Shown: positions 11,101-20,902, counted from the stretch's first letter. The stretch is 64,000 bases of DNA from a bacterium (GCA_016781525.1 JADDQE010000218.1:1-64000), one strand, 5' to 3'. Notes: generated from the sequence alone by a model not told the origin. Numbers and translations are program-made.

Positions 11101-11176
11101 GGGGCTGGGGGCTAGCGGAAGCTGGAAGGCATCATGTTCCACGCCTCGCCCCTCATACCTATTCCCAAGAGAACCT

Positions 11177-12610
11177 ATGGCGTTACACGTGTACAAGTTT
11201 GGTGGAACATCGGTTGGCAGCCCGGCAGCAGTTGAGGCAGTCGCGCGTATCGTGCTCAACGCGCGCGCTGAGCATCAGGTTGCGATCGTTGTTTCCGCGA
11301 TGAGCGGAGTGACAGATGCATTGCTGCGGGGGGCGCATACAGCTGCGGCCGGCGATCCCGCAACCTTTGGAGCAATCGCAGACGAGCTGCGCGCCCGCCA
11401 CGCAACGGCGGCGTTGGAGCTGGTTGCCAATGCAGACGAGCGGCGTGCATTACGGATCGAGACTGAGCGGCTTCTGGGCGAGTTCAGGACACTCTGCCAT
11501 GGCGTTAACGTTCTCGGCGAGCTGACACCGCGTGCGCTGGATACGATCGGCGCGCTCGGCGAGCGCTTAAACGCGCCGCTTGTCGCGGCTGCGCTGCGCG
11601 CAAAGGACATTCCAGCACAAGCGGTCGATGCGGGGACCCTCATCATCACCGACGACCGCTTTGGAGACGCAACGCCACTGCTGGACGAGACCAACCTCCG
11701 CGTCAACCGCGAGCTCCGCCCGCTCTTCGAGCAGGGCAAAGTGCCCGTTATAACGGGCTTCCTTGGTACGACCCGTGAGGGCAGAACCACCACGTTGGGC
11801 CGCGGCGGCAGCGACTACAGCGCTGCGATCATTGGAGCCGCGCTGGATGCCGACGAGGTTGTTTTTTACAAGGAAGTCGACGGGGTGCTGACGACCGATC
11901 CGCGGGTAGTTCCCGAAGCACGGGTCCTGCGGCGGCTAGGCTATGACGAGATCAGCGAGCTGGCCTATTTTGGCGCGAAGGTACTGCATCCGAAGACGAT
12001 CCAGCCGCTCGTCGAAAAGAACATCCCCGTTCACTTTAAAAACACCTTTAATCCGGACCATCCGGGTACGGTTGTGCTGCCACGCGGCACTGCGGGCGCG
12101 GGCACAATTAAGGCCGTCACCGCGATCCGTAATCTGACGATGCTGACGGTTGCAGGCCGTGGTATGCTAGGTGTACCGGGCATTGCTGCCCGCACCTTTA
12201 CTGCGGTTGCCCGATTGCACGCTAGCGTGCTCATGATCTCGCAAGCCTCGTCGGAGCAAAGCATCTGCTTTGTGATCCCCTCGAAGCTCGCGGAAGAGGT
12301 GCAACAGTCGCTGGAGACAGAGCTGGCGAGCGAAATTGCACGACGGGACATCGATGGCGTGTTTATCCAGGATCAAGCGGTGATTATCAGCGTCGTCGGC
12401 GCAGGCATTCGCACGACACCCGGTATTGCCGGCCGCATCTTCGCTGCCGTGGGCGAGGCCGGCATCAATATCCATGCGATCGCACATGGCTCGTCCGAGT
12501 GCTCGATCAGCTTGGTCGTGGATGCCGCCGACGCCGACACGGCCGTGCGAGCGATTCATCCGCTGACCGCTCCGCTGGAGACTACGACTACCACATCGGA
12601 GCGTCTCTAA
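11177..12610 (+). CDS. lysC: aspartate kinase (with ACT domains)
   Basis: VYKFGGTSVGSPAAVEAVA, TTLGRGGSDYSAA, VDGVLTTDPRVVPEA, C-terminal ACT-type GIAGRIFAAVGEAGINIHAIAHGSSECSISLVV. Confidence 0.95.
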   Translation: MALHVYKFGGTSVGSPAAVEAVARIVLNARAEHQVAIVVSAMSGVTDALLRGAHTAAAGDPATFGAIADELRARHATAALELVANADERRALRIETERLLGEFRTLCHGVNVLGELTPRALDTIGALGERLNAPLVAAALRAKDIPAQAVDAGTLIITDDRFGDATPLLDETNLRVNRELRPLFEQGKVPVITGFLGTTREGRTTTLGRGGSDYSAAIIGAALDADEVVFYKEVDGVLTTDPRVVPEARVLRRLGYDEISELAYFGAKVLHPKTIQPLVEKNIPVHFKNTFNPDHPGTVVLPRGTAGAGTIKAVTAIRNLTMLTVAGRGMLGVPGIAARTFTAVARLHASVLMISQASSEQSICFVIPSKLAEEVQQSLETELASEIARRDIDGVFIQDQAVIISVVGAGIRTTPGIAGRIFAAVGEAGINIHAIAHGSSECSISLVVDAADADTAVRAIHPLTAPLETTTTTSERL

Positions 12611-12638
12611 GGCCAGCGGCTAGTCCATGTTTTTCTCA

Positions 12639-12665
12639 AGCCCCGCTGGCATCAGCGGGGCTTTT
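12639..12665 (+). terminator. hairpin plus T-run between lysC and asd
   Basis: AGCCCCGCTG-gcat-CAGCGGGGCTTTT; ends 16 nt before asd start. Confidence 0.75.
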
Positions 12666-12681
12666 CGTGCACCTGAAAGGA

Positions 12682-13758
12682 ATGCGTATGCATCCATCAT
12701 CCAAATTGCCGGTCGCGATCCTCGGAGCGACGGGCGCTGTCGGTCAACGGTTTGTGCAACTACTCGCCAACCATCCTTGGTTCGAGATCGCAGTGCTCAC
12801 GGGCTCCGATCGCTCGATCGGCAAGCCGTACGGTGAAGTGACTCGCTGGATTTTAGGCGAACCGATCCCGGAAAAAGTCGCCGGCATGATTGTGCAGCCG
12901 ACGACGGATGTGGCGGACGTACCGATCGCCTTTGGCGCGCTGCCAACGGAGTCAGCGGTCGAGGCGGAGCCGCAATGGGCCGCGAACGGCGTCTACGTCT
13001 GCTCCAATGCCTCGGCCTTTCGGATGGACCCACTCGTGCCACTGCTCATCCCCGAGGTCAATCCCGAGCATCTCGGGATGCTCGAGCGCCAGCAGCGCGA
13101 ACGCGGCTGGCGCGGCGCGATCGTCACCAATCCGAACTGCTCGACAATCACAATCGTGATGGCACTCAAGCCGCTCCATGATGCGTTCGGCATTCGACGC
13201 ATGTTTACCACCACCTTGCAAGCCGTCTCTGGAGCTGGCTATCCCGGGGTTGCCTCGCTCGACATCATCGACAACATCATCCCCAACATTGGGAATGGCA
13301 GCGAGGAGGCCAAGATCGAGACCGAGCCGCTTAAGCTCCTTGGTCGTTTTGAAGATGGAGCATTCCGCGACGCTCGGATCGCGATCAGCGCACAGGTAAC
13401 GCGCGTGCCGGTGATTGACGGGCATACCGCGGCGGTCTCGGTTGAGCTTGATGCTAAGGCGACGCCCGGCGAGGCAAGCACGACGCTCAGCGAGTTTCGC
13501 GCCCCAGCCATCGTCCGCGGCATGCCGAGCGCACCTGAGCGTCCAATCGTGGTGCGACCCGAGGCAGATCGTCCGCAGCCCCGGCGAGACCGTGACCTGT
13601 ATGGCGGCATGGGGACCACTGTGGGACGTGTCCGGCCCTGCAACCTGTTCGACCTCAAGTTCGTCGCGCTTTCGCACAACACGATTCGAGGCGCTGCCGG
13701 CGGAGCGGTCCTCAATGCAGAGCTTCTCGTCGCCGAGGGACTTGTCGGTAATCGCTAA
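12682..13758 (+). CDS. asd: aspartate-semialdehyde dehydrogenase
   Basis: VAILGATGAVGQRFVQLL, VTNPNCSTITIVMALKPLHDAFG, RVPVIDGHTAAVSVEL; start at MRMHPSSK. Confidence 0.94.
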   Translation: MRMHPSSKLPVAILGATGAVGQRFVQLLANHPWFEIAVLTGSDRSIGKPYGEVTRWILGEPIPEKVAGMIVQPTTDVADVPIAFGALPTESAVEAEPQWAANGVYVCSNASAFRMDPLVPLLIPEVNPEHLGMLERQQRERGWRGAIVTNPNCSTITIVMALKPLHDAFGIRRMFTTTLQAVSGAGYPGVASLDIIDNIIPNIGNGSEEAKIETEPLKLLGRFEDGAFRDARIAISAQVTRVPVIDGHTAAVSVELDAKATPGEASTTLSEFRAPAIVRGMPSAPERPIVVRPEADRPQPRRDRDLYGGMGTTVGRVRPCNLFDLKFVALSHNTIRGAAGGAVLNAELLVAEGLVGNR

Positions 13759-13773
13759 GCCCCCGGTAAACAC

Positions 13774-13813
13774 AAATGGGACTGAGAGAGTAGTAGCTCC
13801 CTCAGTCCCATTC
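13774..13813. terminator. bidirectional hairpin between convergent genes
   Basis: AATGGGACTGAGagagtagtagctccCTCAGTCCCATT between asd (+) and the 13850-15649 (-) gene. Confidence 0.75.
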
Positions 13814-13849
13814 GCGTTTCGTTCGCGTACTTGCGCCTAGCTGTCGAGG

Positions 13850-15649
13850 CTAGCGATTGGTAACAACCGGCAAGTAGGCCCGCCGCAGATCCCTCACAAC
13901 TACGACCCGTACGGGCAGCTCAAGCACTCCCGAGCCATTTGACCCAGTGATGGTGAGCGAGCCGGTATGCGTGCCGAGGGACATAGACCGCGTATCTGCG
14001 CTCAACTCCACGACGCTTGGCGTTACGCCACTAGATGTGCCAAGGCGCAGCCAAGATGTTGGCGTGCTGGCCGACCAGCTAATGATGCCACTGCCACTAT
14101 TGCTGATGACCAAGGTGCTTGCCGCAGTGGAGCTTCCCACCTCAACCAGAAATGTCACAGGATTTTGGCTGACCGCGAGCCTCGGTTCTACGTCGCCCTG
14201 CACCACCAGGATTGGCCGTTCTGAAACCGTCAGCTGGATCGCACCATTGGACGGAGTAACCGCTCGTCGCTCGCCGTCACGATCCACAACGGTAACTTGT
14301 ACCCCCTGCTTCACCGGAAAGGAGAGCTGCGTACTGTCAGTTGGCCGCCACAGGACGTCGATTACCGTCCAGCCCCGCGTGTAGCGGTAGTTGTAGGTAC
14401 CACCGCTCCCAGTGTAGGGCTGGCTCGGATCATAGACATGCGTATGCACGGGACCAGTTCCCGCTACCTGAGCATTGCCCAGGTAGCCGGCGAGAGTCCG
14501 ATAGGCGTTGTAGGCGGGCTTCACGGGATAGCTCGACCCATTGTAGTTACGCACAATCGCGGCGTTGCTCCATTCGCGGTTGGGATCATTGAACGCATCC
14601 TCGAACTGGAACCAACTGCTGTGCTCCACGCCGTTGTGCTGCGCCACGACCAGCGACCGCACCAGGTAGTTGGCCTGCTGATCCTCGGTCACCTGTACGT
14701 CTCCCGGACATACACCACTCGCAGTACACCAGCCCATCTCGGTAATCCAAAGCCGCGCGTCACTCCGGCCACTTGCGTTCAGCCATGCGCGGGAGTTCCG
14801 GACGCGTCCCTCGACCGTAATCAACCGCGGAATATTGGGCGCGTCGGGGCGATCAGTAGGAATATAGGGGTGGATCGCAAGAATGTCGAAAGCTTGGCGT
14901 GCCGCCGGCACCTGCTGAAAGACACCGCTAAGAAAGACAAGACCGTCACAGTTTTCCCGCACGCAATAGCTGCCGTCGTAGACATAGACACCCCCAGTGA
15001 GCACTAGCGCCGATGGGTCTGCTGCCTTGATCGCGCGATACGCGGCAACCATCATCTCGCCGTAACGCCTCCGCCCGGCGTCCGTTGCCGGCCCTAGCTC
15101 CCACGTGCCCGATGCGTTTGGCTCGTTCCAAAGCTCCCAGGCGGCGATGCGTGGCGATCCCGGGGCATCGGCGACTCCGTCCCCGTCGTAGCGCTCGACC
15201 ATCCAGCCCGCAAACTGAGCGTACTCGACGGCGTTGGCTGGCGGACACCAATAACGATCATTTCCAGCACAAGCGCTGTCACGTGCCCACGCGGGGGTTG
15301 TCAGCAGCATACCGATGATGCCAAAGCCCTGTTCGGCTGTTAGTCGCAACGAGCTGTCGTACACTCCCCGGAAGTCGTTATTGTTGGGCTCGATCAGATC
15401 CCATGGCAACTCCTCGCGCGTCCAGCGTACTCCCGCCGACCGAGCCATCGAGGCAAGCAGCGGCAAGTTATCCTCATAGTTAGATCTCAAGCGCTCGCGC
15501 TTCGTCACGTAAACATTCATACCCCAGTATGAAATATCGTGGGGTTGAGCAGATGATGCAACCGCCGCGGCACGGGGCAGCACGATCGTTGAAAGTATCG
15601 AGAGGCAACCGACAAGCGCCAGCATCCAGCGGGCGGGGCGAAAAAACAT
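13850..15649 (-). CDS. secreted glycoside hydrolase-like (cellulase/xylosidase clan-A TIM barrel) protein with C-terminal BACON-like domain
   Basis: signal peptide; IAAWELWNEPNASGTW and LWITEMGWCT acid/base and nucleophile-like motifs; C-term VSQNPVTFLVEVGSSTAASTLVISNSGSGIISWSAS... ending RRAYLPVVTNR. Confidence 0.75.
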   Translation of the reverse strand: MFFRPARWMLALVGCLSILSTIVLPRAAAVASSAQPHDISYWGMNVYVTKRERLRSNYEDNLPLLASMARSAGVRWTREELPWDLIEPNNNDFRGVYDSSLRLTAEQGFGIIGMLLTTPAWARDSACAGNDRYWCPPANAVEYAQFAGWMVERYDGDGVADAPGSPRIAAWELWNEPNASGTWELGPATDAGRRRYGEMMVAAYRAIKAADPSALVLTGGVYVYDGSYCVRENCDGLVFLSGVFQQVPAARQAFDILAIHPYIPTDRPDAPNIPRLITVEGRVRNSRAWLNASGRSDARLWITEMGWCTASGVCPGDVQVTEDQQANYLVRSLVVAQHNGVEHSSWFQFEDAFNDPNREWSNAAIVRNYNGSSYPVKPAYNAYRTLAGYLGNAQVAGTGPVHTHVYDPSQPYTGSGGTYNYRYTRGWTVIDVLWRPTDSTQLSFPVKQGVQVTVVDRDGERRAVTPSNGAIQLTVSERPILVVQGDVEPRLAVSQNPVTFLVEVGSSTAASTLVISNSGSGIISWSASTPTSWLRLGTSSGVTPSVVELSADTRSMSLGTHTGSLTITGSNGSGVLELPVRVVVVRDLRRAYLPVVTNR

Positions 15650-15821
15650 GAACTGCTCCTCTAGCTATTCAAACAGCATAATCCGCAGCAGACGAGACAT
15701 CACAAGAGTGGGGGCATCGACCGAGCATGTAAAACGTCGGTCATGGGAATTAGGGCAGGCGAATTATACCGAATAGCGAGGAGAATTGGTAAAAACAAGG
15801 TTAATTAGCTTGAACCAAAAG

Positions 15822-15851
15822 AACAGGTGTAGCTGCACGGCTGCACCTGTT
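15822..15851 (-). terminator. hairpin with minus-strand U-run, terminator of zinc-ribbon gene
   Basis: AACAGGTGTAGctgcacggCTGCACCTGTT; on minus strand followed by CTTTT. Confidence 0.65.
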
Positions 15852-15901
15852 GTCTACGACTCTGGGTTCACTGCAATTAGCACAGCCCCAAGAGGAAACT
15901 C

Positions 15902-16495
15902 CTAGTGGAGCTGTACGCCGCACCGGTTACAAAAATTTGCCCCGGGTGGGTTGGTATGTCCACAGTTGGAACAGGCTGAGGGGGTGGTCAGACTTGCGCC
16001 GCAGGCAGAGCAGCGCTCCGCCCCTTGCGCATTGGCCACACCGCAGGATGGGCAGGGAATTGTTGCCAGACGGCGGGTCGCGCCCGTGGCGGCGCCAGAA
16101 TTACCCGTAGCGCGTTCGATCGATTGCCAAACACGCGCGGGCAAGCGCTGGTCGATGTCGTCCTCGCCGCCAAAAAGCTGTCCAAGCGGAAACGCGAAAA
16201 AGAAGGGAAATAACCCGATCAACCCACCGCCGATAAATTGAATGCCCCCGTTCTTGTACCATTGCTGCTGGCCCATGGTCACTTGCACACCGTCGGCTAG
16301 CGGCTCGATCCCAAGGGTCAGCGCCTGACGTGGCTCGTCGCTGAACCAACCGGCGGAGCGCTGGCCAATCTGCACAATGATCCGGCCTTCATCGCCAAAG
16401 GCCTGCGCCATGGTATCGCCTTGATCCCACTCATCAAGCAGCGCCTGCGCTACATCCTCGGGCGAGATCCGTCCGTGATACACCCGTTGCTCCAT
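15902..16495 (-). CDS. zinc-ribbon domain protein
   Basis: C-terminal CPSCGVANAQGAERCSACGASL...CSNCGHTNPPGANFCNRCGVQL (two zinc ribbons) plus N-terminal conserved domain and one TM-like segment. Confidence 0.75.
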   Translation of the reverse strand: MEQRVYHGRISPEDVAQALLDEWDQGDTMAQAFGDEGRIIVQIGQRSAGWFSDEPRQALTLGIEPLADGVQVTMGQQQWYKNGGIQFIGGGLIGLFPFFFAFPLGQLFGGEDDIDQRLPARVWQSIERATGNSGAATGATRRLATIPCPSCGVANAQGAERCSACGASLTTPSACSNCGHTNPPGANFCNRCGVQLH

Positions 16496-16656
16496 TCGCA
16501 GTCCTCCCCTGACCGGTTGCGCCCGTGCTGTGGCGATCTACCCGCCAGTACTCAGCAATCGGTATGCCCGAAGCGAAACGTCATCGGCTAAAGGTCGACT
16601 TGACAGCTCAGCCATCCACAATGTATTTTCAAGCTATCCTAAAAGGGATATTTATC

Positions 16657-17361
16657 ATGCCATCAGAAAAAGTCAGCAAACATGTACAAGACTATGTCAA
16701 GACCATTTATGCGCTGCAGCAAGAGCAGCGCCCGGTCTCGAATGGCGCGCTAAAGGCCAAGTTAAGCGAGATCGAGCCACGCTCGGCGGCCGCGGTCACC
16801 GAGATGATTCAAAGCTTGGTCAAGCTAAACCTGGTGCACTACGAGCCATACCAGGGCGTAGAGCTTACGGCGACTGGTGAGCGGGTAGCGCTAGAGGTTA
16901 TCCGCCACCACCACCTATTGGAGCTGTACCTTTTCGAGGCGCTGGGCGTGCCCCTCGACGAAGTTCATGGCGAGGCAGAGCAGCTGGAGCACGCGCTATC
17001 GGCCAGCTTGGCGGAACGGATTGCGGAGCGGTTGGGCCAGCCGCAATACGACCCACATGGCGCGCCAATTCCAACGCGTGAGCTTGCAATTCCAGCGCAG
17101 CAGGGCGATCCCCTGCTCACCGCCGAGCTGATGCAGCCGCTGCGGATCGTCGAAGTCGACGACGCGTCGCCGGAGCTTCTGCGCTATCTCACGACGCTCA
17201 ATCTTGTGCCCGGAAGGATCGTGACTCTGTGCGAGCGGGCACCATTCGACGGTCCGCTGCACGTCCAGGTTGGCGAACACCGGGTTGCCATTGGGCAGCA
17301 GACGGCCGCCGCTATTCGCGTATGCCCGGTAGGGGACCACACAGCCGGCGAACAACGTTAG
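16657..17361 (+). CDS. DtxR/MntR-family metal-dependent transcriptional regulator
   Basis: VSKHVQDYVKTIYALQQEQRPVSNGALKAKL, YQGVELTATGERVALEVIRHHHLLELYLFEALGV, HALSASLAERIAERLGQP; C-term SH3/FeoA-like. Confidence 0.9.
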   Translation: MPSEKVSKHVQDYVKTIYALQQEQRPVSNGALKAKLSEIEPRSAAAVTEMIQSLVKLNLVHYEPYQGVELTATGERVALEVIRHHHLLELYLFEALGVPLDEVHGEAEQLEHALSASLAERIAERLGQPQYDPHGAPIPTRELAIPAQQGDPLLTAELMQPLRIVEVDDASPELLRYLTTLNLVPGRIVTLCERAPFDGPLHVQVGEHRVAIGQQTAAAIRVCPVGDHTAGEQR

Positions 17362-17385
17362 GCCAGCCAATTTTATCGAGCTGCT

Positions 17386-17978
17386 ATGAGATTACTTATG
17401 TACAACAATTCCAAGCTCGGCGTCATCTGGCTGATTGGAGCGCTGTTCCTCGCGAGCTGTGGCACACCCATCGCGGGGCCCGGCGGGACGATCGATTTCA
17501 GCGGGCGCACCATCCAGGTTGCAGCGACAACGGGTTACGTCGCCGACGTGGTCCGCAACGTCGGGGGGTAGCGCGTCACGGTAACAGCCCTCATGGGCCC
17601 GGGTGGCGATCCGCATCTCTATAAAGCGAGCGCCGGCGATGTCATGACGTTACAGGGCGCCGATGTCGTTTTCTAACTGGGCTCCATCTCGAGGGACGCA
17701 TGATCGAAATCTTCGAGCGGATGGGTAGAACCAAGCCGGTCTATGCCATTACGGACGGGCTACCGAAGGAGCTGCTACACCGGCCTCCGGAGTTTGAAGG
17801 CGCGTACGATCCCCACGTCTGGTTCGATCCGGAGCTCTGGTCGTACACGGTTGATGTGGTAGCAGACAAGCTGAGCGTGCTCGATCCCCGGAGCGCTGGA
17901 CAGTACCGGACTAACGCCGCTGCCTTCGAGCAACGGCTTGCCGAGCTCGACAGCTACGCTCGGAGCAAGCGCTGCTAG
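17386..17978 (+). pseudogene. decayed zinc/manganese ABC transporter substrate-binding lipoprotein (ZnuA/MntA-like)
   Basis: lipobox LFLASCGTP; VAATTGYVADVVRNVGG* then in-frame RVTVTALMGPGGDPHLYKASAGDVMTLQGADVVF* then frameshift to MIEIFERMGRTKPVYAITDGLP...YDPHVWFDPELW; C-terminal part missing. Confidence 0.88.
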
Positions 17979-18077
17979 CCGAGCGCATCACACACCAGCT
18001 CACTAAGCAGGGTAGCTCGACGGGTCCGCCACGCCTGATGTGGTTTCAGCCGCGACGGGCGTGGGCCGGGGCTTTGA

Positions 18078-19250
18078 TCAGATGTGACTGGGCGGCAGTG
18101 CGTCGAGCGCGGCAATCAGGCGTTGCAGCCCCTCCGCAAGCTGATCGGGGGCGGTAAGACACGAGAGCATCAGATGGGCTCCGCGCTCATAGCCATAAAA
18201 ATAGCCCGGATGTACCAGCACGCCATGCCGCAAACAGTGCAGAACCAAGGCATCCTCGTCGTCCCAGCCGAGGACCTCGGGAAACAAATAGTAGCCGCCG
18301 TCAGGCGCGTGCACGCGGAGCGTGGGATGTGCACCGAGACGAGCTAGGGCCAAATCTAGGTTGCGCTGCACATAGAGCCGCATATCGTGGGCGAACCACA
18401 TGCCCTGGCGAAATAGATGCGGCAGCATATGCTGCGTCAAGCTATTGCTGCCCAGGAATGTATCGTTGAGCAGCTCAAGCCGGTCGGCGAAGGGCCTGGC
18501 CGCCCCGTTCAACGCGATCCAGCCGAGCTTTAGATCCGGCAGAGCAAAGAGCTTCGAGATGCCGTTGAGGTGGAACACCGGCAGCTCAGGATGCAGCACG
18601 CCTAGCGGCGGTGTGGATGGCTGACGATATGTAAATTCGGCGAAAACCTCGTCACAGATCACCGGGAGCCCCAGCGTTGTCAAGGCGGGCAGGGCCTGGG
18701 TTACAATCACGCCCGTGGGGTTGTGCGGTGAGACGATCAGCACCGCGCGCGTCCGCTCGTCGACCTGGGCATGGAGACTCGCCGGATCGATGCGCCACCC
18801 GCGCGCCTCGTCCAGGGCATAGGGTCGCAGCTCGATATGGTGGACCTCCGCCAGAAAATCGAAGAGTGGATAGGTGACGACCGGCGCCAGCACATTGTCG
18901 CCTGGCTCAGTCAAAAGCGCGAACAGGAGCGAGTACGCCTCGCTGGTGCTGGCGGCAACAAAAACGTCGTCGACGTCAAGTGCAAGCGGCGGGCTGCGAC
19001 GCGCGTAATAGTCGCGGATCGACGCGCGCGCAGCCAACTGGCCACGTGGCTGCGGGTCGTAGCGGCGATTGGACCAGTAGCTCGCTGCAGCGGACTCCAG
19101 CACATGCTGCGGGAACAAGAGACCCTGATGCGTCGGGTTGCTGCTCGTCAGGTCGATGTATTGCCCGTTAGCCGCGATGCGTGCCTGCTCGATCCGGTTG
19201 GGCGAAAGGTCACCATTGGCGAAAAAGCCAGTCATGCACCATCCTGTCAT
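18078..19250 (-). CDS. pyridoxal-phosphate-dependent aminotransferase class I/II
   Basis: LLFALLTEPGDNVLAPVVTYPLFD, LIVSPHNPTGVIV, VICDEVFAEF, GISKLFALPDLKLGWIA. Confidence 0.88.
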   Translation of the reverse strand: MTGWCMTGFFANGDLSPNRIEQARIAANGQYIDLTSSNPTHQGLLFPQHVLESAAASYWSNRRYDPQPRGQLAARASIRDYYARRSPPLALDVDDVFVAASTSEAYSLLFALLTEPGDNVLAPVVTYPLFDFLAEVHHIELRPYALDEARGWRIDPASLHAQVDERTRAVLIVSPHNPTGVIVTQALPALTTLGLPVICDEVFAEFTYRQPSTPPLGVLHPELPVFHLNGISKLFALPDLKLGWIALNGAARPFADRLELLNDTFLGSNSLTQHMLPHLFRQGMWFAHDMRLYVQRNLDLALARLGAHPTLRVHAPDGGYYLFPEVLGWDDEDALVLHCLRHGVLVHPGYFYGYERGAHLMLSCLTAPDQLAEGLQRLIAALDALPPSHI

Positions 19251-19463
19251 GATCTCGACGGGGATAAGCTACAAGTATAGCAGCTAATTTGTCAAAGCTG
19301 TACGCTGTAAGGCAATATTAATCTGTTTCAGTCAGCGGCGATCCTGCCGGGATCGAGTGAATAACCTTGTCTGTAGCCATGATGCTGTCACTACCTGAGC
19401 CGGGCACACTTCGATATAGCCCATCTCGACCGTGCGATTCATGCCCGCTAGGTATTTTAAGGC

Positions 19464-19492
19464 TTGACTCGGCGATCCCGCTATGGTAGCCT
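19464..19492 (+). promoter_or_regulatory. putative promoter of GH18 gene
   Basis: TTGACT - 17 bp - TAGCCT; start ATG 19503 only 10 nt after the -10. Confidence 0.45.
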
Positions 19493-19502
19493 GCGCCGCG
19501 TT

Positions 19503-20825
19503 ATGCAACGCTTACGGATCGCAATGGAAAGCGGTGTGCGACGCATTAGCGTCCTTCCGCGTCCCCTGCTCATTGCCAGCTATCTTGGGCTCTTCGCGCT
19601 GTGGGCGCTGCTGGTCGGCGATACACTAACCCTATGGCAAGAGCGGCAGGTGCTGATCGAGCGCCGCAAACTGGCGGCCGCGCTGTACCCTACACCTATC
19701 CCGCCGCCGCCACCGACGGCGACGCCGACGATCGCGCCGACATCGACTCCGGTGCCAACCCCAACGGTGCTGCCTACTCCAACTCCGCGCCCTATCGCCG
19801 TGGTGCACCCAAAGACGGGGCGAACGATCGCGGCTTGGCTGCCGACCTCGTTCGACGCCGAGGATGCCCGGGCCTCGTTCGAGGCCAATAAAGATATCCT
19901 GGACGAGGTTAGTCCCTTCTGGTACATGGCCAACGTCAGCGATGGCACCCTCATTCCCGAGGCAGGCGCACGCGACGCTGCTCTGGTCGCAGCGGCGCAC
20001 GAAGCGGACGTGCTGGTGATCCCGACCATTCATAATGTGCTTGACCCGGAAGAGATTTTGCCGATGCTGCAGGATCCCGAGCGCCGCCGTCAGCACATTG
20101 CGCATATCATGGCCGAGGTTCGCGCGTACAACTACGACGGCATTGACATGGACTACGAGACCTTGCCCGCCAGTAGCCGCGGGGTGTATAGCGCCTTTAT
20201 GCAGGAGCTCTCGGCGGCCCTTCACGCCGAACAAAAGCTACTTACGGTTGCTGTTCATGCCAAGACCGAGGATTTTGGCGGTTGGGGCGCGTTTCAAGAT
20301 TGGAAATTGCTCGGCGAGATTTGCGACCGTGTGCGCATTATGACCTACGACTACAGCTGGCGAGGTGGCGGCCCAGGTCCAATCGCACCGTTGAGCTGGG
20401 TGGCAAGTGTCGCGGAGTACGGCCGCTCGGTCGTTCCCGCCGAGAAGCTCCAGCTAGGTATTCCATTCTACGGCTATAACTGGGGCGAGGACGAAGATGC
20501 GCTGCCTCAGACCTGGACCGAAATTCAGGAGTTGATCGCGCAGCATCAGCCCGACGTAAACTTCCGGGCGCGGGATTACACTGGGCCGATCGAGGAGTCG
20601 TTCTTCAACTACCAGCATCGCGGTAAGAAACGCACCGTCTGGTTCGCCGATTACCGCTCGCTTAGCGCAAAGCTTGAGCTGGTGGAGCAGCTGGATTTTT
20701 CTGGCATTGCCATCTGGCGCCTCGGAAACGAGGACCCCAAGAACTGGACCGCGGTGCGGGAGGAGCTCGTGCAGCGTCCCTCGCTGATTCAGCGGGTCGT
20801 GAACACATACCTCCCTGACCACTAG
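19503..20825 (+). CDS. glycoside hydrolase family 18-type protein (YaaH/chitinase-like), membrane anchored
   Basis: N-terminal TM, Pro/Thr linker, YDGIDMDYETLPASSRGVYSAFMQEL (DxxDxDxE), LGIPFYGYNWG. Confidence 0.88.
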   Translation: MQRLRIAMESGVRRISVLPRPLLIASYLGLFALWALLVGDTLTLWQERQVLIERRKLAAALYPTPIPPPPPTATPTIAPTSTPVPTPTVLPTPTPRPIAVVHPKTGRTIAAWLPTSFDAEDARASFEANKDILDEVSPFWYMANVSDGTLIPEAGARDAALVAAAHEADVLVIPTIHNVLDPEEILPMLQDPERRRQHIAHIMAEVRAYNYDGIDMDYETLPASSRGVYSAFMQELSAALHAEQKLLTVAVHAKTEDFGGWGAFQDWKLLGEICDRVRIMTYDYSWRGGGPGPIAPLSWVASVAEYGRSVVPAEKLQLGIPFYGYNWGEDEDALPQTWTEIQELIAQHQPDVNFRARDYTGPIEESFFNYQHRGKKRTVWFADYRSLSAKLELVEQLDFSGIAIWRLGNEDPKNWTAVREELVQRPSLIQRVVNTYLPDH

Positions 20826-20902
20826 CCCAATCATTCGTGCACGCCGATCACGTTCCGGATACGTGAGCCTGATCGGTAGCCGGAGTTCGTGACGAAGAGC
20901 CT

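Noticed and set aside
12952-13773. 273-aa minus-strand ORF inside asd
   Set aside because: Antisense shadow of a strongly recognised coding gene; no protein-like motifs.
17386-17978. Stop-codon recoding (Sec/Pyl) in the ZnuA-like gene
   Set aside because: Two different stop codons plus a frameshift and a missing C-terminus indicate decay, and no SECIS-like element was evident.
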